Positions 38,068-46,022 of a stretch of DNA of 64,000 nucleotides are shown one piece after another. How positions within the stretch are numbered: position 1 is the stretch's first letter; every line of letters begins with the position of its first letter. A program made the position numbers and the translations under genes. The stretch spans positions 38,670 to 102,669 of IMG/VR virus record IMGVR_UViG_3300024999_000057, one strand, 5' to 3'. Below the pieces are notes generated by a model. The model was not told where the DNA came from. It made no database searches and was given only the letters and a program-made list of their open reading frames with translations. Source of the DNA: a virus.

Positions 38068-39467
38068 GTGGCCTCCGCTTCTACTTCCTCTGTATCAACC
38101 ACTCCGGTGTCCTTTACGATGCCCTCTAAAATCTTGAAATCTAGCGTCTTGTTCTTGAAGATTTTCATGGAGCCGGTTTCGAGATTATCGACTCGGACGC
38201 ACACGCCTTCTCTGATATGGCTCTGGTCGATAGGATCTGCGATGTCCACTTTGTCAGTCAAAATTTCCACCCAATCCTTCAAGGCAACCACGTTATCCTC
38301 AGTTCGGACCAGTCGGGTTCGACACCAATCCGCCGCTTTTACCTCAGGCACATGTTTCACCCCAGCTTTCCTGCAGCGCTCCTTCACAACTCCCCAAGGC
38401 ATCTCCAGCATCCCGCCGTCTTCACCCATCAGGGCGATCCGGTAGACGTAGATCTCGCACTCGGCAGGCAAGCAGCCGTACTTGTAGGTCATGGTCTTAC
38501 CAAAGCGCTTCACGAAATCCTTACCCATCTTCAAGCAATCGACGGTGCTCATGATCGGCCTGCCTGATTCCTCGAAGCCTACGATCTCGTAGTACCAGAC
38601 CTCATTCTGCTTGAGGTGAGGCGCAAGCCGTTGGTGGCACTTCTCGCGGAAGTCCTTATCGACCTCATTGACTTCGCCTCGGACCTCGCCCTTGATCACC
38701 CTCCGCGTGCCGTAGACCGACTTCCAGATTTCGTAGGAAGGCCTTTCACGAAGTTGCTCCTTCTTCAGGTCCGACAGGAAGAAGTTGAAGAGGTGCTTCT
38801 CGGGACCGAAGAATGCGTCAGCGAATGCGAAGTAAAGTTCCTCACGCCATTTCAGCGGGCGCTCTTCTTTGACCCTCAGCTTCGAACTTCTGCCCGAGGT
38901 GCCGTGTAATTTAGCCGTCAGCGTCACCAGGCCCATCAACTCGTCAGGCCTTGCGTGCCTGAGTTGGTCGGTTTCGAGGTGCTCAGGGAACATCCTCTTC
39001 AATGACTCGTTCAGCTTGGGTGTTTTCGGCTTGTTTGCTGCGGCTGCTCTCTTGGTAGCCTCGGTCACGAACTTGTTGCAGATCGAGATTCCACCCAGTT
39101 CTACGAACTTGGTCCCGACTTCCAGCTTCTTCAGGTCGTAACCCGTGAAGGCCAGTGAGTGCAGCCCGATCACGAAAGCCTCCGACTTCTCGCCACGAAA
39201 CTTCTGAGCACGGACCCTGCGACTCGCATCGAAGTAGCCGCCTTTCCTCTCTCCGGTCTCTGGGTCCGTGTAGCCAACCAAATCGTTGGCCTTAGCGAAC
39301 ACCTCGGAGATCTGCCCGTCATCCGGGAACAGCACCACGACTTCGCCTTCCTTGGCCTCAAGGCCTACGATCACCTGGTAGCCGAGGCACGTAGCCACGT
39401 TCAGGCGATCAGCGTTCGAGTGCTTCCTCACATTTTCCAACTTCGAAATTACTGCGGTATAAGCCAT
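38064..39467 (-). CDS. RNA ligase, Rnl5-like (467 aa)
   Basis: An N-terminal OB fold ('CLGYQVIVGLEAKEGEVVVLF', in parts) precedes a nucleotidyltransferase domain with motif I 'LTAKLHGTSGRSS' (Lys as AMP acceptor), 'YEIVGFEESG' (III), and 'EGVCVRVDNLETG' plus 'FKNKTLDFKILEG' (IV-V). The N-terminal OB plus KLHGTS is the plan of Deinococcus-type Rnl5 ligases that seal 3'-OH/5'-PO4 nicks in RNA. It could restore tRNAs cut by host nucleases. Confidence 0.85.
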   Translation of the reverse strand: MAYTAVISKLENVRKHSNADRLNVATCLGYQVIVGLEAKEGEVVVLFPDDGQISEVFAKANDLVGYTDPETGERKGGYFDASRRVRAQKFRGEKSEAFVIGLHSLAFTGYDLKKLEVGTKFVELGGISICNKFVTEATKRAAAANKPKTPKLNESLKRMFPEHLETDQLRHARPDELMGLVTLTAKLHGTSGRSSKLRVKEERPLKWREELYFAFADAFFGPEKHLFNFFLSDLKKEQLRERPSYEIWKSVYGTRRVIKGEVRGEVNEVDKDFREKCHQRLAPHLKQNEVWYYEIVGFEESGRPIMSTVDCLKMGKDFVKRFGKTMTYKYGCLPAECEIYVYRIALMGEDGGMLEMPWGVVKERCRKAGVKHVPEVKAADWCRTRLVRTEDNVVALKDWVEILTDKVDIADPIDQSHIREGVCVRVDNLETGSMKIFKNKTLDFKILEGIVKDTGVVDTEEVEAEAT

Positions 39468-39477
39468 TTCCCCTCCT

Positions 39478-39491
39478 ATTCATATCTGAAT
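39478..39491 (-). promoter_or_regulatory. A-type palindrome before the RNA ligase gene
   Basis: Exact ATTCA-GATA-TGAAT (minus strand) directly followed by AGGAGGGGAAATG, 11 nt before the start. Confidence 0.6.
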
Positions 39492-39505
39492 TTGTTCGAC
39501 CAAAA

Positions 39506-39748
39506 CTACCTCACCGGAGCCGCGATGTCGCAGCCAGGGGTCTCGCTGTTGTCGAGCAGGATCACCGAGTTGCCTACTGTGTCGAGGCGCTGATCGTCGA
39601 ACCAGCGGCCTTCCTTGAAATCCCCAGCCTCGCTGACAGCAGGTGCAAGCAGTGTTTGGTTGCAGCCGCTGATGTACTCGCAATGCCCAGTAGCAATGCC
39701 GGTGAACCCGGTAATCTTGTCCTTGTACTTCATTCCCAAAATCATCAT
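39506..39748 (-). CDS. Conserved phage protein (80 aa)
   Basis: ATG 39748 has AGGAGAAG at the right distance; an earlier ATG lies in that same leader. The centre 'GMKYKDKITGFTGIATGHCEY' (split over residues 5-24) and 'NQTLLAPAV' match a small phage family described only as conserved; 'D-ITGF-G-A' is its hallmark. Probably a beta-barrel of unknown role. Confidence 0.75.
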   Translation of the reverse strand: MMILGMKYKDKITGFTGIATGHCEYISGCNQTLLAPAVSEAGDFKEGRWFDDQRLDTVGNSVILLDNSETPGCDIAAPVR

Positions 39749-39760
39749 TTTACTTCTCCT

Positions 39761-39774
39761 ATTCACTTCTGAAT
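39761..39774 (-). promoter_or_regulatory. A-type palindrome before the 80-aa gene
   Basis: Exact ATTCA-GAAG-TGAAT (minus strand) followed immediately by AGGAGAAG. Confidence 0.6.
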
Positions 39775-39778
39775 TTGT

Positions 39779-39798
39779 TTAGGCGCAAAAGCGCCTAA
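39779..39798 (-). terminator. Short hairpin at the stop codon of the DnaC-like gene
   Basis: Eight-bp stem TTAGGCGC / GCGCCTAA with a 4-nt loop that includes the TAG stop. No U-tract follows in the gene direction, so termination is doubtful. Confidence 0.35.
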
Positions 39799-40562
39799 GA
39801 CTTCAAATACTTAACCAACTCATCGACCGTCACTACCATCCCAGGGTCTTCCCATTTCATAGCAACCCCTGTCAGTTCGAAGTACCTCTTTTTGAACTCC
39901 ACAGGGTCCAAATGTGAACAAACTAACGTTGGCTTGCCTTCCGTCCTGCGGTGCTGGATCAGCATTCGCAGTACCGACTGACTAAACTCGGTGGTGTACT
40001 CCGTGCCAACCATGTACAGACAAAGGATTTCAGCTTTATCGGCTGAGGTCGCCACGTAATTATTCTGGTCCCACTTTTTGACTTCCTCCATGAGCTTCCC
40101 AAAACTAGTCATCTTGGCATCGACTCCGGATTTTATCGCTGCCTTAATCACGTTCGACGCGGCCTGAAGAGCAGCGGACTCAAACCCCGAGTGGAAGTAG
40201 AGGACCAACGGCTTTCCAAGGATTTTATTTATGTCACCCAGAATCAAATCGTAGGCGTTCACGGTCTTGACTCCCGCGACCGGCGTTTCATTATTCCGGA
40301 TGTACGGGACCGGGACTCCGGAGGCTTTCAGCTTCTTCTCGAAAAACTCTAATTCTTGCATGGTGCTCCAAAGGTGCTGGTCGATTTTCTCGATCAAACC
40401 AGGCAATAAAATTGGGACCTCAGTGAGGTCCCGGTAATTTTTTACCACTACCTTGAGATAAGGCAGCGGGATTCTGAGGTGGTGCTTGAAGGTTGAATGT
40501 TGTTTCCAGCCTAGGTAACCCAGCGGCTCGATTGGGGATTTGTTGTAACTAGCCTCTGCCAA
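39795..40562 (-). CDS. DnaC/IstB-like helicase-loader homologue with degenerate P-loop (255 aa)
   Basis: Order of elements resembles DnaC AAA+ loaders: a linker-like N-terminus (1-115), then 'KPLVLYFHSGFESAALQAA' where the P-loop would be (HSGFESAA instead of GxxGxGKT), 'SFGKLMEEVKKW' as in the 'l..l.' helix, 'LCLYMVGTEYT' in the place of Walker B 'LLIDDLG', and 'MLIQHRRTEGKPTLVCSHLDP' as in 'L..R....KP.I..SN'. Neither Walker Lys nor the DD pair is present, so ATPase activity is unlikely. It is 1.5 kb from dnaB, on the same operon. TTG start; alternatives cannot be excluded. Confidence 0.55.
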   Translation of the reverse strand: MAEASYNKSPIEPLGYLGWKQHSTFKHHLRIPLPYLKVVVKNYRDLTEVPILLPGLIEKIDQHLWSTMQELEFFEKKLKASGVPVPYIRNNETPVAGVKTVNAYDLILGDINKILGKPLVLYFHSGFESAALQAASNVIKAAIKSGVDAKMTSFGKLMEEVKKWDQNNYVATSADKAEILCLYMVGTEYTTEFSQSVLRMLIQHRRTEGKPTLVCSHLDPVEFKKRYFELTGVAMKWEDPGMVVTVDELVKYLKS

Positions 40563-40830
40563 AGTAGTTCGCCACAGCGTCCTCTCGGGAGATGTCTAGC
40601 ATCTTGAGGCAGTGCTTCAGGAGAGTGTCGTTGTCCACGTCTTCCCCTCGGCAGAACTTGCAGGAGGATTCCTCGTCGGAATCTTCGTCTACTACATCGG
40701 GACACACGAAACCGTCCTTCTCGGCGCACTCATCGGAGCACCACTTCATGCAGCAGGCGCAACGGACGTAATCCCCACAATCCGGAAATGTCTCGCCACA
40801 CCTTTCACACGCATACCAATCAACGCTCAT
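40549..40830 (-). CDS. Cys-rich zinc-finger protein (93 aa)
   Basis: Three CxxC groups: 'YACERCGETF', 'VRCACCMKWCSDEC' and 'SSCKFCRGED', with a C-terminal helix. The 'C-CC-C-C' spacing is like MYND or RING-type binuclear zinc folds. ATG 40830 with GAGGTTAAAG. Overlaps the DnaC-like gene by 14 nt. Confidence 0.7.
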   Translation of the reverse strand: MSVDWYACERCGETFPDCGDYVRCACCMKWCSDECAEKDGFVCPDVVDEDSDEESSCKFCRGEDVDNDTLLKHCLKMLDISREDAVANYFGRG

Positions 40831-40832
40831 CT

Positions 40833-40985
40833 TTAACCTCCAAAATTTACTCGCACCGAAGCGCGGAAGTAATCCAGCCCAAGAGCGCCTAGCCCGAGGC
40901 AAAGCCCTGCGATTCCATAGAGGATGCAGGCTGCTATCAGCGAGACTACGAGTTCGCTAACGAATTTCTCGATCTTACCCAACAT
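40833..40985 (-). CDS. Small membrane protein (50 aa)
   Basis: ATG 40985 is inside the end of the upstream gene; SD GAGGGGCTATG. Hydrophobic residues from about 9-35 ('LVVSLIAACILYGIAGLCLG') indicate one pass; ends in a basic tail. No known function. Confidence 0.55.
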   Translation of the reverse strand: MLGKIEKFVSELVVSLIAACILYGIAGLCLGLGALGLDYFRASVRVNFGG

Positions 40986-41202
40986 AGCCCCTCCGCGCTT
41001 CCAGAATGTGTGCCAAGCCAGGACGAGCGACCGTCCCGGAATCACCTACGGGAACCAGGATGCACTTCGGGATGACCCGCTTGAATCCCTGCAGGTCCTT
41101 GATTACTCTGGCCTTGTGCATCTGCTTGGCGAATTTTATTTCAGCTTTGTCGTTGGAGAGGATGGAGAATCCACAATGCCTGCAGAAAAAATTATATTTC
41201 AT
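40975..41202 (-). CDS. Small zinc-ribbon/basic protein (75 aa)
   Basis: ATG 41202 is preferred; begins 'MKYNFFCRHCGFSIL' with a CxxC and continues basic ('KQMHKARVIKDLQGFKRVI'). DNA- or RNA-binding is plausible. Confidence 0.6.
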   Translation of the reverse strand: MKYNFFCRHCGFSILSNDKAEIKFAKQMHKARVIKDLQGFKRVIPKCILVPVGDSGTVARPGLAHILEARRGYVG

Positions 41203-41467
41203 TCGAGATAACCTCCTCGACCATCCAGGAGGAGAAAGTATAGCCACCGCCCTCTTGCTCGAACCAAGTATAGGTTTGCTCATCTTCCTCTTCGTGGTCC
41301 CAGGTATTAGCCACGATCAGGTCTTTCCCACAAAACTCCTGCATCTCCTCAACAAACGCGGGTCCGCGATCAATTTCCACGTAGGCCTCTGCATAGAATT
41401 CTGCGTTCTCCTCAAGCAGCTTCTCCCAACTCTTGATCCTAACTTTGTCTCCAGCTTTAATTTCCAT
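41192..41467 (-). CDS. SH3-like small protein (91 aa)
   Basis: Starts 'MEIKAGDKVRIKSWEKL', a pattern for KOW/SH3-like barrels ('GD-VRI-S'). Ends 'TFSSWMVEEVISNEI', again a barrel strand. 44427-44624 has the same opening. Possible nucleic-acid binder. Confidence 0.6.
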   Translation of the reverse strand: MEIKAGDKVRIKSWEKLLEENAEFYAEAYVEIDRGPAFVEEMQEFCGKDLIVANTWDHEEEDEQTYTWFEQEGGGYTFSSWMVEEVISNEI

Positions 41468-41744
41468 CTCCTGCCTCCTTAAATGGCCTGAATCCTGTCA
41501 GACTCAGGGTTTGCTTGTAGATCCTTCCGGTCGAGTTGCATTCGTCGCAGGGCTCTAACCAGCGGTTGTACTCGCGGTGATGGTAGTCAGCCAACTCCTC
41601 GCGCTGGATTTCTCCCGTGCCTCCACACCTAGCGCACAGTGCGATCTCCTCCTTGATAAAAGGTCGCAGGTCGCCTCCTCGATTTACTGACTTGTGCAAG
41701 TCTGCTGTGGGCTTATCCTCAGCAGCCAATCCCAACCTAAACAC
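41457..41744 (-). CDS. DnaJ-type zinc-finger protein (95 aa)
   Basis: 'LCARCGGTGEIQ' and 'EPCDECNSTGRIY' are CxxCxGxG repeats as in the DnaJ Cys-rich domain, but only two repeats are present (DnaJ has four). GTG start. Could bind unfolded proteins or one zinc as a small chaperone-like module. Confidence 0.65.
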   Translation of the reverse strand: MFRLGLAAEDKPTADLHKSVNRGGDLRPFIKEEIALCARCGGTGEIQREELADYHHREYNRWLEPCDECNSTGRIYKQTLSLTGFRPFKEAGDGN

Positions 41745-41958
41745 GCTTCCTCCTCTTTTTCCTCAGCGATAGTGGCAGCACCAATTCAGGTGCCCCATAC
41801 TTCTCCGTAATTTTTTCCTCAGGCTGAAATTTTAGAAGTTCCTGGTACTTCCTTGAATATTCAGGGCACTTCGATTTCGTGCCCGTCTTGCACATGTAGA
41901 CGCAGACGGTCGCATCCTTGGTCCCTCCACATTTCAGGAGAGGGCATCTCATTTGCAT
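41737..41958 (-). CDS. Cys-rich basic protein (73 aa)
   Basis: 'MRCPLLKCGG', 'VCVYMCKTG' and 'KCPEYSRKY' give six Cys; C-terminus is strongly basic (SLRKKRRKRV). Zinc and nucleic-acid binding are likely. Overlaps the upstream gene by 10 nt. Confidence 0.6.
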   Translation of the reverse strand: MQMRCPLLKCGGTKDATVCVYMCKTGTKSKCPEYSRKYQELLKFQPEEKITEKYGAPELVLPLSLRKKRRKRV

Positions 41959-42113
41959 TGGGTCTCCTCCGAGTTGGGGAGGGGGCAGTGCCAGGAGATC
42001 TCATTCGTGTTGTGAATGTCCTTCCCGCTATTAGAGCAGTAATCCGCGCCGTAACCTTTTTGCCGATTAGGGCAGTTGTAGCAGCACCAGACGTGCTCGG
42101 TGTAGACTTTCAA
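41949..42113 (-). CDS. Cys-rich mini-protein, TTG start (54 aa)
   Basis: TTG 42113 follows AAGGAGG at 4 nt. 'WCCYNCPNR', 'DYCSNSG' and 'WHCPLPN' give seven Cys in 54 residues. Similar zinc micro-proteins surround it. It abuts dnaB by 9 nt. Confidence 0.55.
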   Translation of the reverse strand: MKVYTEHVWCCYNCPNRQKGYGADYCSNSGKDIHNTNEISWHCPLPNSEETQCK

Positions 42114-42122
42114 GATTCCTCC

Positions 42123-43466
42123 TTAAAAACTTATGTCTAAAAATTTCGCCCGATCAAAAGCCCGTAGCTGCTTGAAGTTGGACAAGGGCTCTCCTGGGAT
42201 CGTCCGGTAATTCCTAAATTTAGCGAACTTGTTGGTAACGGTCCCGAGTTCAAGGTCCTCTTTGTCTTGGCTCATGAACAGCGCCAAGTCCGCGTCGTTG
42301 ATAATGTTTTGGGAAAAGCGGATCTTGCCTTCTTTGGAGTCGAACTGCAGGGGCGTGATGACGATGCAGTTTCCCCTCCTGGCGAAGGTCTTAAGGGCCT
42401 TTGACATTTCAAGATAGCGCTCCCAGCTTTGAAGTCCTCGGTGCCCTGCACCTGCCGGGATGATAGTTATGTAGTCACAAATATAAATCCGGACGCCCTT
42501 CGTGCTCCTCAGCAGTTCCATCTCCACCAGTAGGTCATCGAAGTTCGGAGCGTGGTCGTAAATATAAAATCCTTCCGGTTTCCGCTCGAATCGCAGAGCC
42601 GCTTCCCGGATGAATTCTTCCTCTGATAAACCAGACTCAAGGCTCTCCTCCACAAAATTCACATCTGAATTGATGAAGAGGAATTTCAACTTCGCAACCC
42701 TAAGCTTCCCCCGCTCTTCCCTCGTCAATTCGTCAGAAATAATGTTGCCGAGATCCACATCAGATTCGTGCGACCAGATCCTCGCCATGATCTCTTTCTT
42801 GCCCTGCTCCCAACTCCAGTAGGCAACGCCCTCGCGGTACTTGTTGTACTGGTGGATGCCGATGGAATGGGCTCGGGTCGATTTCCCCGTCCCGGTGTCG
42901 CCACAAATCAGAACCAACGAACCAAGAGAAATCCCATTCCTGCGGTCGATATCCGGAACTCCGGTTGTGCGCCACTCGAAGCTAACGTCTGCGCCCGCAA
43001 GGGCGAGCATGTCGGAATTCAAAATCTCGTTATCGCCCGTCAGAAGGATCTGCTCCTGCAACCCGCTAAAAAGCGCGAAGGCCTTCTCTGTGTCCCTTGC
43101 TTCAGCGGCGTGGGCGATATCTTGGAGACCCAGAAGCAAATGTCGCATCTTAACTTGGTCCGTCAACTCGGCCATGAGCATATCGTCGGTCAAGCCAGCG
43201 ATGTCCCTTTCTTGGATCTGATCTAGGAGAGCCATCAGGTACCGCTGCTTGTCCGCTGTCGAGCACTTGGAGGCTACATTGCTCCTGAGAACATCCCAGC
43301 CGATGAACTGGCCCGTGTCTACGAAGAATCTCTTAACTAGAGAGAAAAGCTTGGCAAGCTCCTCGTTGCCGAAGTGCCTCGGGGAAAGCCTGACCAGCAA
43401 TTCCGGATTTTTGTCTTGGAGCACCTTCTTGAGCGCGTTGAGTTCCAGTTGAACCGAGGCGCTCAT
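42123..43466 (-). CDS. dnaB: Replicative DNA helicase (DnaB-like, 447 aa)
   Basis: Hexameric 5'-3' helicase. N-terminal helical domain (1-150), then the RecA core: Walker A 'LVLICGDTGTGKSTRAH' near 185, 'YWSWEQGKKEIMAR' (DnaB 'fSLEM'-like), 'FYIYDHAPN', Walker B 'IYICDYITIIPAG', and 'NCIVITPLQFD' (motif H3). ATG start with good SD. Primase is encoded in the same operon; a P-loop-less DnaC-like protein lies between. Confidence 0.93.
   Translation of the reverse strand: MSASVQLELNALKKVLQDKNPELLVRLSPRHFGNEELAKLFSLVKRFFVDTGQFIGWDVLRSNVASKCSTADKQRYLMALLDQIQERDIAGLTDDMLMAELTDQVKMRHLLLGLQDIAHAAEARDTEKAFALFSGLQEQILLTGDNEILNSDMLALAGADVSFEWRTTGVPDIDRRNGISLGSLVLICGDTGTGKSTRAHSIGIHQYNKYREGVAYWSWEQGKKEIMARIWSHESDVDLGNIISDELTREERGKLRVAKLKFLFINSDVNFVEESLESGLSEEEFIREAALRFERKPEGFYIYDHAPNFDDLLVEMELLRSTKGVRIYICDYITIIPAGAGHRGLQSWERYLEMSKALKTFARRGNCIVITPLQFDSKEGKIRFSQNIINDADLALFMSQDKEDLELGTVTNKFAKFRNYRTIPGEPLSNFKQLRAFDRAKFLDISF
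42657..42670 (-). promoter_or_regulatory. A-type palindrome inside dnaB
   Basis: Exact ATTCA-GATG-TGAAT on the minus strand, encoding NSDVNF. In-coding like the lipase copy; biological role uncertain. Confidence 0.3.
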
Positions 43467-44426
43467 TTAGTAAGCCCTGAAAGTTCTGGCGCCAGTGTTG
43501 AAACAGCCCTTTACCTGAGCGACTTCTTCGTCCTTCACCTCCGGAGTGTCGTAGGCGTCTTCGAGAGTTTTGATCGACTGCTTGATGCAGGCTTCCGCAG
43601 GTTTCACCCGTCCGCCTGAAAAGTTCCAAGTGACTCCATACTCTGCCGGGTCCAATTTAGAGTCGTCCTGAATTTCAGCCTTATCCTCCACAGGTTTCAA
43701 GCGGTTTGTTGCACCGAGGTCCAGGTTCGATTCAGCGAGGTTGAGCCCTTCGTAGTTGCCTAGCGCGTAACTCCCGAAGTCGGCGATATCCTTGATAATT
43801 TTGGACACGTCCGCGTGGTAGTAGGCGCCAGGTTCCTCAGCCTCTTGAATCCGGCTGTTGAGGGTTTTAATTAATTCCTTTATGTCCCACACCCCAGCCT
43901 TTTCCTTCTCCTCCTGCTCCAAGTTCCTGATCTCACGATCCAGATTATCCTCAGGATCTTGCGTAGTAAGTACGGAGGAGTCGGACTTACTAGGATCATT
44001 CCTGGTGGAATCGGAGCAGTAGGCGATTCCACCAAGCTCAGTTCCTAGTCTCATTCCGCCACCTCTGGGGATTGTCCCTACGTGACCTCCAGTGCCTGTT
44101 AGAACTTGATCGGGTGAAGGAGTCCATCCCCCTTTTGTTGCATCACGGGTAATCCAATCCAAAAGTGATTCCTGTGAAAAGTTCACCTGCTTCTCAACCC
44201 CCTCCTCTTCCTCGATCATCCCCAGCCAGCGCTCCAGCGTCATGATAACTTCGCGGATGTCCTGCTTGAGTGGCTTGACTGATTCACCAGCCCGAAGCAG
44301 CTTCTTGAAGGCGTGCTGGTGGGCCGGGTGGGTGATCTTGTTGTAGACCTGCATGATGCGGTAGGGGTCTAGCCTGATCCCCTTGAACTCGTAATCGTAG
44401 TGCGCGTCCAGCGCTTTTTCTTCCAT
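43467..44426 (-). CDS. Hypothetical protein with acidic centre (319 aa)
   Basis: N-terminal region (1-95) is helical: 'KGIRLDPYRIMQVYNKITHP' (partly), 'HAFKKLLRAGESVKPLKQDI'. The middle is disordered, with Gly-rich 'GGHVGTIPRGGGMRLGTEL'. The C-terminal 150 residues are again soluble. The N-terminus is reminiscent of a dATP/nucleotide kinase-type or phage DUF3310-like helical domain, with 'D-YRI-QVY-I--P' as its only clear motif. Function unknown. Confidence 0.6.
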   Translation of the reverse strand: MEEKALDAHYDYEFKGIRLDPYRIMQVYNKITHPAHQHAFKKLLRAGESVKPLKQDIREVIMTLERWLGMIEEEEGVEKQVNFSQESLLDWITRDATKGGWTPSPDQVLTGTGGHVGTIPRGGGMRLGTELGGIAYCSDSTRNDPSKSDSSVLTTQDPEDNLDREIRNLEQEEKEKAGVWDIKELIKTLNSRIQEAEEPGAYYHADVSKIIKDIADFGSYALGNYEGLNLAESNLDLGATNRLKPVEDKAEIQDDSKLDPAEYGVTWNFSGGRVKPAEACIKQSIKTLEDAYDTPEVKDEEVAQVKGCFNTGARTFRAY

Positions 44427-44624
44427 CTAGTCCTCCGTAGCAAATTCGATTTCGTATTCGGTTACGCTCTCGCTGTAAACCTTACTGTTGCACAAGTTCA
44501 GAAGTTCGTAGGGGAACTCGTGGCTGTCTTCAGCGTCAAACACCTCGCAGATGGTACCCACAGGAATCCCATGTTCTTCAGAGCCCTTAACGATAACTAC
44601 CCGATCTCCAACCTTAAATTTCAT
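44427..44624 (-). CDS. SH3/KOW-like small protein (65 aa)
   Basis: 'MKFKVGDRVVIVKGSEEHG' and 'VGTICEVFDAE' show the KOW/SH3-barrel pattern for nucleic-acid or ribosome binding. First gene after a promoter, with GGAGGCAGG upstream. Confidence 0.7.
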   Translation of the reverse strand: MKFKVGDRVVIVKGSEEHGIPVGTICEVFDAEDSHEFPYELLNLCNSKVYSESVTEYEIEFATED

Positions 44625-44653
44625 CCTGCCTCCAATTCACTTCATCATTTTTA

Positions 44654-44667
44654 ATTCACACCTGAAT
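44654..44667 (-). promoter_or_regulatory. A-type palindrome at the transcription start
   Basis: Exact ATTCA-GGTG-TGAAT (minus strand) starting 3 nt after the -10 hexamer, so it would cover the start site of this promoter. Confidence 0.6.
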
Positions 44668-44669
44668 TC

Positions 44670-44698
44670 AACTTAGCACGAGCCAAACGGCGTGTCAA
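44670..44698 (-). promoter_or_regulatory. Sigma70-type promoter of the dnaB operon
   Basis: TTGACA, 17-nt spacer, TAAGTT on the minus strand, overlapping the end of the UvsW-like gene. Drives the KOW-like gene and probably 43467-44426, dnaB and downstream genes. Confidence 0.75.
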
Positions 44699-46022
44699 GA
44701 GAAAAATCAGGGTTGCCAATAATTTTGTATCCAAGTCCTCGGTACCGCCTCAGCCGATTGCCTGCGAACCTCCAGGATAAACTGCCTCGGTCGTAGAGAT
44801 CGTAGACAATTGGGGTTGGTTTGCCTTCCAGCGGTCTAACTATGCGGCCAACCAACTGGGTGACAGCCGCTTCATTGTTGACTGGCTTTGCTAAAATAAG
44901 AACGTTAAGTGCAGGTAAATCAACACCTTTTTCTATCTTCTTATCTGCGAAGATGACCTGGGTGACTCCCGAAGCCAGCCCTTCCCTCAACGCAAGATCC
45001 TGCTTCTGCGTAGTCGAGCCTACGTACAAGACGGCTGAGCAGAACTCGCTGGCTTTGCTGTGGAGGTACGCCAGAGACTCGGTTCGCGCCCCAACGAAAA
45101 GGACCTTCCTTCCCAAACTAACCTGCTCCCGGATCAGGTTGATAATCCGCTCGTTCCGCTTGTCGTTCTGAGAAAGCTCCGTCAAGATCTTGGAGAAGTC
45201 GTCGGGGTTATTCGAGCACCAGCCAACATCAGTCGGGATGAACCGGATCTCCGGGATCAACGCCTTCTGGTCCACCATCTCCACCGAGACATCCGCTACG
45301 AGGTCCGTCAGCACCTCCTCAGAAAACCCCTTTCGCATCAAGGTAGCTGTGGTCCCGATGCGGTAGAAGTTATTCAGTCCGAAGAGGATCATGCGGTATG
45401 TCTTGGCTGCGTCTCCGTGGAACTCGTCGAGTAGGCAGGTGCCAAAGGCGTCCTTGATTTTCGGGAGCCAGTCCTTGTGCTTATTTAAAAGCTGGAAGGT
45501 GCAAATCAGCACGTCTGCGCCGAGATCTTCCTCCTTCCTGAGGATCGTCGCCTCCCTACCCCAGACCAACTCGAAGGCCTCCTTCCACTGATCCGCTAGA
45601 TTGCCTTGGTCCACCAGGACCAGAACCCTTTTCCCTAGACGCCCGGAAACCCACGTCATTACTACTGTTTTTCCGGTCGAGCAGGCAGCTCTCAAAAGCG
45701 AGTACTGGTTCTTCTGAGTGAAGGACAGAAGTTTGGGCGCTGCCTCAACCTGGTGCTCGCGGAATTTGAACGCAGGATTCAAACAAAAAGGTTCCTTCAG
45801 CCCGCCCCCTTTACTTCGCTCATCCACCAGTTCCTGCCCAGTCAATACCGACACAAGCCCAAGCTTGGTAGCATTCAACGGGAGGTAAGCAACTCCATCC
45901 CGATAAATATAATTTTGGATCACCTCCCCGTTTCGATTTTCATGACTGTACATTTTCAGGACTTCTAGCTTGTGAAAATCCTGAAGTTCAACTCGGGCCA
46001 AATTTCTTATCAGGATGGGCAT
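44673..46022 (-). CDS. UvsW-like DNA/RNA helicase (449 aa)
   Basis: SF2 helicase for branch migration and R-loop unwinding. Walker A 'RAACSTGKTVVMTWVSG' near 112, 'ALEE'-type DExH 'CLLDEFHGDAAKTY', 'TATLMRKGF' (III), 'VIFADKKIEKGVDLP' (V) and 'VTQLVGRIVRP' (VI). A short N-terminal domain (1-100) precedes the core. ATG start coupled to the upstream gene by a 1-nt overlap. Confidence 0.9.
   Translation of the reverse strand: MPILIRNLARVELQDFHKLEVLKMYSHENRNGEVIQNYIYRDGVAYLPLNATKLGLVSVLTGQELVDERSKGGGLKEPFCLNPAFKFREHQVEAAPKLLSFTQKNQYSLLRAACSTGKTVVMTWVSGRLGKRVLVLVDQGNLADQWKEAFELVWGREATILRKEEDLGADVLICTFQLLNKHKDWLPKIKDAFGTCLLDEFHGDAAKTYRMILFGLNNFYRIGTTATLMRKGFSEEVLTDLVADVSVEMVDQKALIPEIRFIPTDVGWCSNNPDDFSKILTELSQNDKRNERIINLIREQVSLGRKVLFVGARTESLAYLHSKASEFCSAVLYVGSTTQKQDLALREGLASGVTQVIFADKKIEKGVDLPALNVLILAKPVNNEAAVTQLVGRIVRPLEGKPTPIVYDLYDRGSLSWRFAGNRLRRYRGLGYKIIGNPDFSLDTPFGSC

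Noticed and set aside
39779-39798. Hairpin at the end of the DnaC-like gene as a terminator
   Set aside because: No U-tract in the gene direction; kept only as a low-confidence feature.
43467-44426. Helicase- or kinase-type activity for the 319-aa protein
   Set aside because: No P-loop or other catalytic motif; the helical N-terminus alone is not enough to name a function.
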